Notes: generated by a model not told the origin, from the letters alone. 64,000 nt of DNA from Desarmillaria ectypa (GCA_030407005.1 JAUDYN010000006.1:372001-436000); one strand, 5' to 3'; counted from the stretch's first letter, positions 21,644 through 34,915 are shown. A program made the numbers and translations.

Positions 21644-23464
21644 ATGACCATCGACGTCGGTTTTAAGACCCAGTATCCGTGCGTCAACTTTTTGGCCATC
21701 ATCAGTCATGTTCAGCCCGTATGAACATCTTTTAACTCGCAGGTTCGAGGAACTGGAGGTCACTAAAGGAGATTTACTCCTTGGATCCATCGCCTTTGGC
21801 TTTTTCGTCCGTCATTCTACGACATCCATATTTATTACTTGTCTGAATCTTCCTATAGTTCGGATTTTCCGTTAATGTCACATGGTGCGCCATTCTGGAA
21901 ACGAGGAGAGCAAGAAGAGTGAGGATCCTTGCATTTCTTTTACCTTGGAAATATACTCAGCTTGCTGCACGTAGTTTTCCGGGTATATCGTCATGATTTG
22001 GGTGGAAATCCTCGCGTTCGTCGCTTAGTTTCCCAGGTGGATTTATGACCTACTCATTTCTTTAATGTAATAGGGATCTTGGCTTCTGTGTACGTATCTC
22101 AATAAGCTGGATGCGAAGTCATTCACCATTGACACCTTTCCGTAGATTGTCTCGTGGGGCTATCTGTAAGTCATACTATGGGATATCATCTCGAGGGACT
22201 CATTTGTCATCTGTCTACAGAGCGAAGATTTTCCCCCCCGGTCTCGGTGTCTTCCTCACGGTCATCCTCTGTTGGATCTGTCAAGTAGGTCCCTACTGCA
22301 GTTGATGCTTGACGTTCCTCTAAACCTTAAAATAGGTTCAGTGCCTGATGCTGATTATTGTCAATCGACTTTGCATCCTATACTCGCAGCCAAGGCACAG
22401 GGTACGTTACATTAACATGATTTAGGAGCCTCCTCTAAAATGCAACCGTCCCTAGCTCATCCTCAAGGCCTCTGTGGCGACCATCGTGACCATGATATCC
22501 ATATCCACGGCTTGCATTTGTAAGTGGCGCTGACGTCTACATGATGAAGTATTTGAACCTCAACTATGCTGAAACAGGGATTCCCGCGCATCTCCAAATC
22601 AACACTACGTACATCTCGGTGCGCTCCTTCACGACCCTATTCTATGTCTCCCACTGATAACGGCTTAAGCTGAACCATTGGTATGATCGATTCGAGAAAT
22701 CTGTGTACCTTCGTATGTCGTGCCGCCACAATGTCCACCTTTCCGACTAATAGCGGCATCGCAGTTTTGGACTTGTTCCTCAATCTTTTGTTCATTCATA
22801 AAGTAAAGACACGGCTCATCCAGCACGGCCTAAAGAAGTACGATAGAGTCATGCGGTATGTGCTCCGGTACTTGCGGATGCCGCTTCTACTTGCTCACTC
22901 TATTTTAACCACAGCTTCAACCAGTATATAATTATCATATCTATTGGTATGGACATCCTACTTCTGGGCGTCACCGCTCTCAGGAATCAGTTCGTATACT
23001 GTCAGGTGAGCTGCTTCATGACGCGGAGTCCAGTTGCCGGAATGAACCGGGCCGTTATACTTAGTTCCACCCGGTGGTGTACATTGTCAAGCTACAAATT
23101 GAGATGTCTATGTCTCGTGAGTATAGTTCACTTTCCCTTGATCACGGTGATCATGACCGCGTTTCAATCTAGGATTGCTCATCAAGGTCGCTCGTTCGAC
23201 CGGTATCAATGTTTATAACGAAGAAAGAGGAGAGGTGACGTCGGAGAGCGTCAGTGGGAGCAAGCCTACGGGCGCTGGAGTGTGCGTTTGTTATTCATCT
23301 CACTACGAATATCTGATTCTAAAATGCGTTCATCGACTTCCAGCGGGATTCAAATCACTACTCAAATATATACACACGCTGAGCATCCCGATGAATACGG
23401 TATGCTTCATATGCGACCCCTTGAGGCTCAACTCATCACGCGTCACAGAAATGGAACACCGTAA
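21644..23464 (+). CDS. Seven-transmembrane fungal integral membrane protein (16 exons)
   Basis: Exons: 21644-21678, 21743-21806, 21859-21918, 21975-22015, 22074-22089, 22146-22165, 22221-22284, 22336-22401, 22456-22519, 22578-22618, 22670-22712, 22765-22855, 22915-23005, 23065-23116, 23173-23281, 23344-23464 (978 nt, 325 aa); all GT-AG and in frame. Seven hydrophobic helices lie near residues 21-45, 54-78, 86-110, 126-148, 165-188, 205-228 and 236-258, with a hydrophilic C-tail. Typical words are ETRRARR after TM1, QVQCLMLIIVNRL after TM3, NQFVYCQFHPVVYIVKLQIE before TM7. The layout matches a large basidiomycete 7-TM family of unknown ligand; a receptor role is inferred from topology only. 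Exons of 16 and 20 nt make it hard for automatic predictors. The donor at 22016 (GTTCGT) is the weakest junction. Confidence 0.8.
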
Positions 23465-24429
23465 AGTACAAGAAGCGACGTCAACGCATTCCTCGAATGG
23501 CGAAATCATCAAAATTTCGACAGTTTAGAAGACAAATACTTATACCTTCCACCTTCGTCTCCTGTTTTCAGCTACGTCTTGCAATGGATTTTTTTGGTTT
23601 TGCTATACCACCGACTAGCCCTCATGTACCACAATAGAGTATTAATTCAGAATGTGCTGGATCATACCAACTTGAAGTATCTTTCTATGGTCCGTGTTCC
23701 TTGCCTGGAGGTCTGCCGGTGAGTTCTAGCAGGCGGTGAGACGGGATCAACTTGAGTCGCGTGTTAGTCATTCAATTTCGATCGATTACTCTCGAGTCCT
23801 CGCTACTAGTACGCCACACAAGATCTTGCTTCTCCCGAGAACTTCTCTGGATACATACCTCCCCATATCTCTTCACGTCTTGAGACTATGAATAGATTTG
23901 AAAAACCAGTTGGACAAACCACAAAGTCACCTGCCATCACGGCTAACATGCCATCTTTGATGCGGGATAAGTTCGGAGAGTATTAAGCAGAAGTCTCCTA
24001 CTGATCCCTTGAATTATTAAGATTGTAGTCTGCTAGTGGGGATTGCAGAGCGTCATGGGGCCCGGATTACGGTTATTTTCACTATAACATCAGCGTGCAG
24101 TCCTGATGGGACGGTCTGGAGAATCCTCGTGTCAGCTTTACTTTTTTCTGGAAAAACCTCCAGAAGAGTGACGCAGCCCCAAATCGTAGGCAAGGCGGCC
24201 GAATTTTGAGGAAATGTGACACATTCCACGGACTGTCTGACGAGGGTAAGGCATAGTGCGCAGCCTCTGGGGTATGTAGAGCAACTAACTGTTCATGTCC
24301 TCTAGGTCGGAGCCAATACTAAAAATATATCTTGACCCTCCGTACTAGACTCAATTCTTCAAGCTACGGCGTACCTTTGGAGAAACTTCCGTGATCAGCT
24401 GTCACTGTCCATGGGGTGCCCGTGAGTAC
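23465..24429. other. Intergenic between 7-TM and transporter genes
   Basis: No ORF or motif of note. The two flanking genes are in the same direction with about 1.05 kb between them. Confidence 0.4.
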
Positions 24430-24436
24430 TATAAAA
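24430..24436 (+). promoter_or_regulatory. TATA box of the sugar transporter gene
   Basis: TATAAAA, 84 nt before the start codon at 24514. Confidence 0.6.
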
Positions 24437-24513
24437 CCCGTCCGGTACTTTTAAGCGTACTTCGTTGCTCCTGGTACCTTCAACTCTGGTACCTTCAATT
24501 TCGCTAATGAACA

Positions 24514-26775
24514 ATGGCTGGAGGCGCTGTTGCAAACACAGGGTCGGCAGGTTACAGTCACCTTATTGACCCCAACAGGAAATGGTACAACAACCAAAGG
24601 TACGATGGTTTTATTACCGTTGGACCTCGGGCTCACGAACTCATCCATATTGAAAGGCTCATTGCCCTTAACTTCTGCATCTGTTTGCTGTAAGCCTTCC
24701 CTTTAGGTTCGGTAGTTCTATGACCAATGTTTAGACCAGACTCATCACGTCTTCTACGAATGGATACGATGGAAGCATGATGAACGGACTGCAATCACTC
24801 ACCCAATGGTCTGAGTATTTTCACAAGCCAGCTGGCGGGAAACTTGGCCTTCTGAATGCCATTCAGGTGCGAATACAGGTCTACATTGCTTTCGAACCTT
24901 GGCGAATAAGTCCACCTCTACAGAATATTGGGAGTCTTGCCGCATATCCCTTTGCCCCATATTCTTCGGATGGCATTGGACGGAGATATACTATTCTTCT
25001 AGGTGCTATAATCATGATTATGGCCACAGCTATTCAAACGGCTTCTCAGTCCGTTGGGATGTTTATTGGAGCTCGGTACGTCTATATTATCTTTGTATAG
25101 ATCGACGTTTTTGAATGTTTATCTAGATTTCTCATTGGTTTTGGTTTATCCTTTGCTGGTACGCCTGTTATGCCGCAGAATACGAAGTAACTTATGCCTG
25201 AATAGCAAATTCCGCCCCCATGCTGGTTACTGAGATATCGTATCCATCTTATCGTGGTCCTCTCACATCGACATATAACTCCATCTGGTATCTGGGATCT
25301 ATCATGTAAGTAATCATTTATTCAGATGTCATTCCAGTTTATGGTGTTCCCGTAGTGCTGCCTGGACAACTTTCGGTACTTTCAAGATCAAGAACACCTG
25401 GGCATGGAGAATTCCGTCAGCTCTTCAGGCTCTCCCTTCTGTATTGCAGGTCGCCCTCATTTGGTTCGTCCCTGAGTCTCCACGTTGGCTTGTCAGCAAG
25501 GGCCGTGAAGAGCAAGCCCTAAAGGTCTTGGCTTATTATCATGCCAATGGAAATGCGTATGTGTGAAAAGATTTCCTTGGACATCAGCGTCTTATAACCA
25601 AACTGTAGTGAGGACCCACTGGTGAAGCATGAGTTTGAGGAAATCAGGGCTGCCATTGAATTGGACCGCACCGGTGCGTGCTCGCATCTTCGGTCACTTC
25701 ATGCCACCTAATTATCGATTCTTAATTTAGTGACCGCAAACGTCGGATGGAAGTCTTTGATTTCCACCCCCGGAAATCGTAAGCGCATGAGAATCATCAT
25801 CGCCATTGCCTTCTTCTCTCAGTGGTCCGGTAATGGCTTGGCATCGTACTACTTGAACCAGATCTTGACCGACATTAACATCAAGAATCCAACAATCCAG
25901 GTAAGTAAACTGTATGCTACATGCTTGGGATATAGGGCGCCGATGCTCGTCTTCCTTTCAGCTCTTGATCAACGGTATCCTCCAAATCTGGAACTTGGCT
26001 TGGGCGTTGCTCGCTTCAAGTCTCGTCGAAAGACTCGGCCGACGCCTGCTGTTCATGATGTCCACAGTGGGCATGTTCGTCTTTTTCAGCGCTCAAACTA
26101 TTTGCTTCGCAGTGCACAGCGAGAAAGGAACTGAAGGAGCTGCTCATGCCCTAATAGCTTTCATTTTCTTGTTCTATGCAGCCTACGAGTAAGCAATGCC
26201 TGTATCAGTCATCTTGGTACTACAACTTCTCACTTGCCGCTTAGTATTGCATTCTCGCCCTTGATTGTAGCTTACACTGTCGAAATCCTTCCTTACCCGA
26301 TCCGCGCCAAAGGCTTCAACGTGTTCAACTTCACAATTTCACTGGCTCTGATTTTCAACCAGTATGTGAACCCAATCGCGCTGAGTAAGCGCTTTTATTC
26401 ACTCCATGATTGCACCTAATGTTCTGAATTTTGACAGGCAACATCGGCTGGAAGTACTATGTACATGATCGTGTCATCCTACCTTCTTCCACCGTTGACG
26501 GGATTTACAGATCGTCTACGTGTGCTGGATTGCATTCGAATGCGTCTTCATTTACCTTTGTGGGCACTTCCCTTTGAACCATGAATGAGTCAGTTCTGAC
26601 ACTTTGTACAGATGTCGTCGAAACAAAGGGTCTTACTCTTGAAGAGACCGCTGTTATTTTCGACGGAGACGACGCAAAAGATCAGCTTGTGCTAGCTGCC
26701 GGTACAAAAACTGATGACGAGAAGCTCTCCGGATCCTCGGTGCACCACGCGGATCTACCAGATACTAAGATGTAG
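24514..26775 (+). CDS. MFS sugar transporter, lactose-permease-like (14 exons)
   Basis: Exons: 24514-24599, 24657-24689, 24740-24866, 24924-25075, 25127-25158, 25206-25305, 25356-25556, 25609-25673, 25731-25900, 25962-26188, 26245-26384, 26438-26460, 26511-26559, 26612-26775. They sum to 1569 nt (522 aa) in one frame, the usual size of fungal sugar porters. Signature words: TNGYDGSMMNGLQ after TM1, DGIGRR loop, PESPRWLVSKGR, SNIGWKYY and the C-terminal VVETKGLTLEE. These mark sugar/H+ symporters of the plasma membrane; lactose, cellobiose or another oligosaccharide is likely, but the substrate cannot be read from sequence. The N-terminal RKWYN and the acidic C-terminal tail are cytosolic by topology. 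A TATA box lies upstream. It shows no sign of decay. Confidence 0.93.
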
Positions 26776-27441
26776 AATGGATCATAATGTTGGAGTTTAG
26801 GTGCTGGTTGTTTGGGAAGGAGCGTCGTGGACTCGAAATGTAAGTATATTCTGTTGTACAGGTTAGATGGGGTTTCAGAGTCAATTATTGCTAGGTACGA
26901 AATGTCAAGAATGTAAAGTAAATAGTAGATACGTATAAATAAGATGTGGTATTACAGCTGTGAAATCGAACTAATACATAATTATTCTTCGGATGCCAGT
27001 TGAGAAGGATAATTTGTATTACAATATATATTATGCTTTTTGCAAGGGGATGCCGGGATTGTGGTCCGGTACACGCCGGTGTTAGGTAGGTTCGGCCTGA
27101 AGCAAGAACACTGTTGAGACAAAGAGATCCTCCAGAACTGGGCCCAGCCAGCATTTGCCCCGCCCTCATCGCATTCAGGAAGTTCCAAGACGAGCATATA
27201 TTTCAAGACAAGCTGGGTGAGGTTTTGACAACATTAAAGAATTGATATAGTGCCCTCGAGTTTCTGTGCCTACAGGCGCCAATACAGCTATCGACAGCAT
27301 TGAATATCGAGGGCCGCCGTTAGAGAAAACATTCAGGGTGTGAGCGGGAGCTGAGTTTGAACGGTGGTTGCATTTGTGCCGAGATTACGTACTAGAAGCG
27401 CCAAAATCTGTACTAATCGTCTGCACTCCCCCTCTTCATGG
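26776..27441. other. Intergenic downstream of transporter
   Basis: AT-rich sequence with minus-strand ORFs of 74 and 92 codons that show no motif. It leads into the solo LTR. Confidence 0.4.
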
Positions 27442-27689
27442 TGTTGGAATTTGAGTGTTGAGCCGAGATGATGGCAATCCGGCATCATGCCGAACTTGCT
27501 GATTAAGAGAGAAATATTAGGAAACATGTAGAAGATTCTAGTAAATTAACATTTAGTATATAAGTAGGTACAGTAGTGTACATCTGTATGCGTCTGCAGA
27601 GCTCAGCCAAGCGCAATACTATTGGCCTGACACCGCGCATGTACTAACTGGGAACGAACTGATCTACTCATCCCCCGTTTTTCACAACA
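27442..27689 (+). repeat. Solo LTR, family 1, inverted relative to the others
   Basis: 248 bp, TGTTG...CAACA, the reverse complement of the copies at 620 and 10422 with several substitutions. The flanks CATGG (27437-27441) and TATGG (27690-27694) fit a target duplication with one change. Confidence 0.85.
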
Positions 27690-28715
27690 TATGGCAGCCA
27701 TTTTCATCTACCTAGTGATGACAGAGCATCTTCTATGCCCTATTTATGCTTACTCGTCATTCCTCTCTCTCTCTCAAGTGCATCAAGGTGGCTATGTCCA
27801 GTCTGCAGAGCTTCTTTGGAAATTGAGGGCGTTGAATCGACTGCGGGGAAGGCATACAGATAATTTCGCCAACGCTGTTACTCCGAAGACCTTTCTAAAG
27901 CGACTACAATTTGCTAACGGCACCGAATTTAATCCAGAATAGACATCGCTTTTTTATTGGGTGAACTTGGCGCATTGTTCGGTTTGCGGAGCAGCGACGA
28001 GTAGTGACTGTGGTTGCATAAGACCGCCTACGTAGATTTGTGCAATGAGCTAGTGTCGGAAGTCTGTCATTGGAAGACGGTCAGTTTGATTGAGTATGTC
28101 CAAGAATTCATCGTTATTTGAGATGTCGGTGAACTCAATGACGGTGAACTTGGTGGGGAACGCTAACTGTTAAAACTGCTCCTGACGTTCACAAGGAGTT
28201 CCTCTTGTATTAGGCTCTTTGCTTGCCCACATTATGTTCATTCCATGGTCGTGTAGGGCCGTGTTCTCTTAGATCACGCAGCAATCACTGTGACTTGCCG
28301 CGAACCTTTTAATTACGAATGAAATTACAACTACACTCCCGGTTAGTTGGCTCAGATGGAAGCAACAAGGTGAAGCAACAGACCAGCATGGCCCCCGTTA
28401 CTCCAGCCATATCTAGGTGACCCTAGCAAGATTTCAGTGCGTTCAAAATTCAAATTCAGCATCCAGACCTTCAGTATCACAAACCCATACAATTGGAGTT
28501 CCTCGGGTCCATCTGAGTGGCGTGTCAGTTTCGCCAACGAACGAATAGAAGGAAGAGAAGGTGCAGTTACGACATATGGATGAACGCTTAGGCTCCTATG
28601 TTAGCTCAGCTCTCAGCCTTGGTTTCACAAGTCCGACGCATGTACATTCTACTGTACATTATTAACAATCCGTACCTAAAAGCAAAAAAAGGTGTGTATG
28701 ATCAGTGAACCAGTC
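27690..28715. other. Left edge of the first hydrolase module
   Basis: No gene supported. From about 27950 the sequence resembles 34480-34740, and a segment near 28345-28390 resembles 34730-34775 and, weakly, 9680-9720, so the duplicated module starts upstream of the hydrolase gene. Confidence 0.45.
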
Positions 28716-29980
28716 TTAATCGTCCTCAGGGTCGTCCCCATCTCTTTTCCAGCCAGCCTTGACCAACTCTATCTCCCATGGAGTGCTGACTTCTTGGGGT
28801 GCTGGTGGAATGGAGGTCTTGCAGCTAGCTATAATAAAATCAAGGAGTAATCGGTTAATACTAGAAAACATATCAGGTACTACATCAGTAACCTGAAGCA
28901 ATTCTACTCACATATCCGCGTGCGTTGCAACTCCAAAGTGTGGAGTCTCGGGTATCGTAGCCAAACTAACCGTGACTGCAGCGTCCTTCAGCTGTTGCAT
29001 AAACTTTTCTGAATATTCTTGAGGGTATGCGATATCCCCTAGGCAATGGACCAACTTGACAGGCATACGTATCCGAGAAAGCTGATCAATGGTGTACGCC
29101 TTTCGATTGTTAAAAAAGTCGACCATGATTCTGTCGTACTGTTCAAAGTTCTCGGGAACACAATTCTTGAGGAATAGAGACGTCGTGATAGCGTCTAGCC
29201 TGAAACGACGGTTAGTCATAATGGAATAGGGAGCAATGATTCACCTACGCGCGCGCTAAGCTGTTGAGATTGTTGCCGAAAGCTAATTGTTGGGCGCCGT
29301 AGATTGCATCTGAGATGACTGCCATGTCCGGTGAGCCTGTCTTGAAAGCTTCCTTCCAGTATTCTGCTATTTCACGCCGGCCATCAGCAACATCTACCGG
29401 CTACATGCATTATTAATCTCTCCAACTTAAGCACGTCAATGAGCGCACCTCTTCCAACCCTAGCGGCGACACAAGGAAAAGAGAAACAACTTTGTTTGGG
29501 TAGTACACAGCGAGGCCGATCGCCACCATACTGCCCATCGACAAGCCCACAATGTGGCAGGCGGGTAAACAGATCTCATCCTGTTGAACCTCGGAATTCA
29601 GTTACACCTCGTTGAGAAAACGAGTCAATTACCATAAATGACGCGACGTCTTCGGCAGCCTCCTTTGCGCTATAGCCTTCAGGAATTTCATCGCTCGTCG
29701 TGAGTCCATGTAATCTAAGATCCACTGCAACACAGTTGAATCTTCTTATCTGCGGGTCTTCAAATTGCCCTAAAACAAATGTCAACCTAACTGTTTTTCG
29801 GCGGTAGGGGACGGCATGCGACTAACGTTGGAAGATTTGTGATCCTAGGTAGACCCCATGAATAAACAGCAATGTTGGTAGATTTTTGTCGATAGAGATG
29901 GCTGAAGAAGCTGATGGTGTTGATATTGTGTAGTTGAACGTGGTCTTTCCAGTGCTCGACTTGACCGTGGCCGTAGGCAT
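28716..29980 (-). CDS. Alpha/beta-hydrolase, paralogue 1 (complete triad)
   Basis: Minus-strand exons 29827-29980, 29633-29769, 29449-29580, 29249-29400, 28912-29199 and 28716-28860 total 1008 nt (335 aa), in frame with GT-AG introns. The alpha/beta-hydrolase core is clear: FIHGVYLGS (oxyanion region, about 39-47), VAVDLRLHG, the nucleophile elbow GLSMGS (Ser 111), acid position HCLGDIAYP (Asp 247) and TPHFGV (His 279). The acidic C-terminus ends DDPEDD. No signal peptide is evident, so probably intracellular. It is likely an esterase or related hydrolase; the substrate is unknown. Start MPTATVKSS is chosen because it is shared with paralogues 2 and 3, although this frame is open further upstream. 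A TTATAAG box lies at 30065-30071. It alone of the three keeps Asp at the acid position. Confidence 0.9.
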
Positions 29981-30064
29981 CCTGATAGATAGAAATTGAA
30001 AGCGTTGGGAGTAGAAGGAATCCAAGATCCTTGAATCCAATTGTAGCCATTCACCACCAGTGCC

Positions 30065-30071
30065 TTATAAG
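30065..30071 (-). promoter_or_regulatory. TATA-like box of hydrolase 1
   Basis: CTTATAA on the minus strand about 85-91 nt upstream of the start. The same word, with the same CAGCC/GAAAC context, precedes paralogues 2 and 3 at 66-73 nt. Confidence 0.5.
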
Positions 30072-31294
30072 AAAACCCCGCTTGCATACATGTGGTCAAC
30101 GACGAAGTGCATTTCTAACGCGTAAAGTCGCCGATCTCCAAGCACACACGAGATTGGTTCGTTCGAACGGCCCATAAAAGTGGTTACGTACAATCCCCCA
30201 GAGCAACGGCTTCCAATTGAATCTATATACTAGGGTGGAAACCAACAATGAGACAGTTTCGACGAAGAAACCAGCACACTGACCCTGAGGGAAGGGCCGG
30301 TCACACCTCGGACTTCCCAATTCTTTCCGAAGAATGAGGAAACGACACAGGGTCATAGGCTTGTAGCAAGACGTAACTGTTGTGAGGAGCCAAATCGTCT
30401 GGACAGGGGCTATACTCTGGGTGATTAGGGGTGATTAGCGAGCCCACAGCACGTAACGGCTTCACGGCAGCACTGACGGCTGTGGCTGAACATGCTTTGA
30501 TCTTCGATATCTCCCTATTAGCCGGCGCACTCTATACTGTGCGTAGTAGGCCATATTTTCTTGTTCGAGACGTAATGCGTATATGCAGGGGCAAGCAGTT
30601 TGAGTGAGGGGCACATATCACTCTGAGATTTAGATTGTGCAAAATGCGAGCTGGTAGTGCAGCCGCCGAGTGTTTTTTGCACCACCAAGCACTTTTCCAC
30701 ATCTGATCAAGGTGTATCTTATTTAATTCTTCTTGAATGATCAGTTACCTAAAGCCATTAAATCAACAAAACGGATACAGTTCAGATACAGCTCAGTTTT
30801 CATACAAAAGGAAAGAATCGGGACCGGCAACTGCCGCTACTGGATCGTAGAATAAGTCGAAGGCGACCGTCAGGACGTAGTCCCACACCCTTCAACTGAA
30901 ATCTGAGTCAGCAGACCTGGGGCAGTAACGGGGACCTTGCTTATTTCTTCATATGACATTCTCTTCTTGACTTGTGTCTTTAATTCTCAATCGATATGAT
31001 AGTTTTTCTTCTGGACGTAAACAGAACATTTTGGTATTATGGCAGTATAGAACGTCTTGGGCTGAAAAAGTGGAGTAGATTATCCTCATCTGGAAGTGTC
31101 CGGGATTTCGGACAGGTGCTGAACTTGAACTTTTTCTGACAGTGGATAACATGCATCAGACTACGGTTTGAACCGGGCTAGCGGGGGTGAAATTGCGCTG
31201 GTGACAAAGGCGAAGCAGTCTGTCAGCGTAAAAGGCACGTATGAGCGTATGCGAGGTTACATTGCGTATACGAAACCATTCTTACAAAAGCGTC
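30072..31294. other. Spacer of hydrolase module 1
   Basis: No gene seen. The part near 30940-31130 is a diverged copy of 36750-36930 and 49760-49930, where a stretch with GGACTTCGGACAG-like words is well conserved. It links the hydrolase to the GST relic that follows. Confidence 0.5.
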
Positions 31295-31620
31295 TTACAT
31301 AGTCGGACCCTTCTTCTCTCCGTGGATCCTCCTGGTGAACGATAAGAATGGGCAAATCACCGTGTCCATAAAAGATGTTCCCCATGACAAAGCTGCCCCG
31401 GCTCTCTTGAAATCGCTTTGTGTAGTGGACGTGGGCAAGCGAAAGTCAAGGATGCAGGCAGAGATGGCAGAGAACTTTGGGAGGATGAGTAAGCACACGT
31501 ATTGACATCACTGTGCTCGTGGGAGAATGATGGGGGGCAGGCGAGATTCCGTCGGACTGAACCATATCCACCGGTATGAGCGCGCGCCGCGGGCCAGAGA
31601 GGAGCTGACTTGGTCGTGAT
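31295..31620 (-). pseudogene. GST (FuA-type) relic, module 1
   Basis: Two minus-strand frames carry pieces of the GST: ALIPVDMVQ (compare VLIPAGTMT in the intact genes) and, further on, DTVICPFLSFTRRIHGE (compare DTAICGFLWFTRRMVGE). The pieces are in different frames, and the N-terminal half is missing or unrecognisable. It lies upstream of hydrolase 1 in the same position as the relics of modules 2 and 3. Confidence 0.7.
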
Positions 31621-34600
31621 AAGCGGCTATGACAGACGAATAAGTGGGCTGTGATATGGGCCTGGCTCACATCGCCGACCAGTAGCAATGAATGGTGCGA
31701 CACGCGTTCGGGTAGTGGATGAAAATACATTCCTCGTCATTTACGGAATCTGCAAGCGCGGGAGAGAAGAATAGTGATAGCGTATTATTATCATGTCCTT
31801 GTCGGATTCCTTCTCCTGTTGCCTTACAACAGGAGGTTTTGCCGTTGAAACTGAATGAAAAACCTAAAAGGCGAGTTATCCCAAGAGGGAATTGCTTGGA
31901 AAAGGACCGAGACTTGCATAGTTTTAGCGTGCAGGAATGGAAAGAATAGAGTTATGAAATGGACCATCGTGTGTTACCAAGTCCCTCCTGGGCGATAGAC
32001 ATAACTGTCGCCATATCAGAGTGAAAGCGACAGGGAGCAATATATGAGGACCCTTGGAGAACGCTGTCCATTTCACCACGGGATCGTCCTTTCTTCGTGT
32101 CCTGTACTCGCCTACAAAAAGCGAATAAAAGGGCCAAATTTCACTGATTTTTGGTCATGTCTGGTCTGAGAAACAGGTTTAATCTTCAGACGCCGGTATA
32201 GCGGGAAGGGAATGCGCTGTTGAGAAGGATGATATTGTGGCGCCCTACTCTCTTTCACCTTTGTCCATAGCTTAACACCCTCTAAGAGCCACGATATCAT
32301 CCAACATTGTGCTAAAAAAAAATTACAGCACCACCGCGTCGTTCACCTTGGTCGCACCCGCCAAGAATAGCCAGGGGGAGCGAAAACTTTGATTACGGCG
32401 AACGACGAGTCAAAAGGTGTTGTCCCGATGAAGTCTGTATGTCAGAAACTGACCGCTAATGGTGGCGGCTCCGATGCTTTTGGTGTGGGCTTTGATGTCA
32501 GACGTAAACAGTTTTGTATGATAACAGTATCTGTAACATCGATTCATCGGTGTCGAGATGAGCAGGTGACGGAATATGCACGTACCTCGTCCGCTAGGTA
32601 GACGCGCAGCTATCCATGTAATGCACAGGATGGTATCGCCCAGACAGAACTTTTTAAAGATAACAGCCTTGATGTTGATACGGACGTAGCGCTCTGTAGC
32701 AACTGGATGTCGAATCATATCGAGAAAAGCGTGATACAAGGCGGCAAAATGGAAAAAGTCGTGTAGTGCATTGTGAAAACAGAAGGCATCTCCACGGCTG
32801 GTCAGGCGTCTTGTCCTCTTTGTTTTTCAAAGGTCTTCATCTCCTCTGACTGGCGGCAACGAGGACTGTGTTCGCGAGGAGCCTATGATTGTCAACCAGT
32901 AAAGAGAAGGTAAGGCGAGATCAACGTCTGAGGGTCCGAAATCTAAGGGCAAGTACTATAAGAAAACAAGTAGTACCGCAGTGATGGCGGCTCTTCGTCA
33001 AGAACGAAATTATTGTTCTGCACGTGGCATGGGCTCGAAGCTAGAGCACTGAAAAACTTATTACTTGGGTCCCGACTCCCAACTCATAGGGCCAGGGCCC
33101 GCTACGTTCAATATTTTGGTATCCATCACAAAAAAAAAGCAGTTGATAAGTGTGTGGACCCCCTCGGATTTGAAATGAGATCGATACTTTGCTAACTGTG
33201 CAATGATACGATTGCGCCAAAGGCCCCGCAAACGGTAAACTTATTGCTATACTTTGATTCAATGCTGGTAAGCCCATTACAGTAGGCTCAGTGCTGCGGG
33301 AACACCCACTTCTCGTGTGTTCTCACCTTGAAATTCAGGCACACCCCCTACAAAACACATAAAGTCGGCCACAGTGACAAATGCGATGAACGAAAGAACC
33401 GACACCGCCAACAATGAAAGAGAGGAGCGATAGACCCTGAGATACAGCCTCCCTTTCCCATATCAACTAGAGCACTTCATATTCCAAAATAGCGCTGAAC
33501 AGCAGCCAGCGTCATTGTCGGTGACTCGATCTGTTTCTGCTCTGTATCAGTTATAAGACTTGGGTAACGGGCGATCAAAGAAAAGGAATACGCGCCTGTT
33601 GAGAGGTAGATGTAACCTTACTGTTCATCATACCGCGATTAACGAGTCTAGCCGAACAGCGAATACCACGGTAGTAGTATGCAGCTTTCCAATGATGTCC
33701 TGCTTCTCATGTAATACTCAGACCTTTCGGAGGCACACTGAGATCATTGGTTTGCTTCCCGAGTGTGCCAAAAGACTCACTGCCAATTAGGACAGTCGGT
33801 TATGTAGTCGCTAACGTCGCTTATTTGAAAGACAAATCAAAGAGCCGCGAGAATTGTCGTTGAAAGCCGTTATTACGCACTGTCTAGAAAAATGCATTTA
33901 CTCTCTCTAGCAAACAGCGCTGAGTACATAAAAAGCCAAAAGGACGGCATTGAAAAGCTTAGGACTTCGGCCATTCTCTGTCGCTCTCCGTGCATGTTCC
34001 GTCTCATCTTTCTGCGAGTTTTCGTCCGCTTGAATGCTCTCCGGAGTTGGAGTTTCCGAGTGTTAGTTTCTCTTCCGAGGTGAGGTCAGCGCGGAATCCG
34101 CGGAATGGTTTAGCCTATAAACAGTCACGCTACCGAGGAAACTGCCAGCGAAAAGGTGCCAGTTCAATGGTCTATGACCGTTGGGTTCGGAAAGGAAGGT
34201 TAACGTACGCACTTGTAGCCGATTGACAGATACCCGCCCGAACCAAATACAGGCGGTCCGCAGCCCGAAAGGAAGAAGCAGCCTTTGTCCAACGCACAGG
34301 TTTCAGCTTTAAGGAGGCAGCGGCTAGTATGTAGAGTTTCTTTTGAGTGTTGAAACGACTGTAACGACGCTGAGAAGAATCCGCTGACGCCGTTAATCTG
34401 TAGACTTTTTTAAGCCAGCCCCGGTCTAGAAAAAGTATTCAGTTTGACCGAGGGATGCGGACATAGAAGCAAACATCGTGCTTTAGCGGGTGAACTTGGC
34501 GTATTTTTCGGTTAGCGACGGGAATCACTTACAGTTGCATCAGACCCTACGGAGAGTTTCTGCACGATTTTCTCCTGGCGTAACCAAGGAGATACTCGAG

Positions 34601-34739
34601 TAGCAGACACTTTGCTTGGCACATTCTGTACATGCCACGATCATGTGAAGTTTGAGACAGGGCAGTAATAACCGTGACGCTACCGCAAACTTTTCAACTA
34701 AAAAGTAATTGACAACTGTACTCCTGATTAGTTGGCTCA
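31621..34739. other. Gene-poor stretch between module 1 and block A
   Basis: Short ORFs only (longest 109 codons, 32410-32739 minus), with no motif or consistent splicing. An A-run near 32313 and another near 33129 are present. From about 34480 it shows homology to the region left of hydrolase 1. Confidence 0.35.
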
Positions 34740-34915
34740 GATGGAAAGAACAAGGCAAACTGACAGACCAGTATGGTCTTCGTGACTCTAGCCATTTCCA
34801 GATTGGGTGATTTTGGTGGGATTCTTATGCATGGAGAGCGCGCGTACATTCTACTGTGCACTATTAACAATCTGTACCTAAAAGTAAAAAAGGGTATAGG
34901 ATTAGCGAACCTCTC

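Noticed and set aside
21975..22165. Two in-frame TAG codons in the 7-TM gene taken as pseudogene evidence
   Set aside because: Introns 22016-22073 and 22090-22145, both GT-AG, remove them and restore a family-like segment between TM2 and TM3.
27691..27942. 83-codon ORF beginning next to the solo LTR
   Set aside because: It starts at the LTR edge, lacks motifs and has no paralogue at the homologous places of the other modules.
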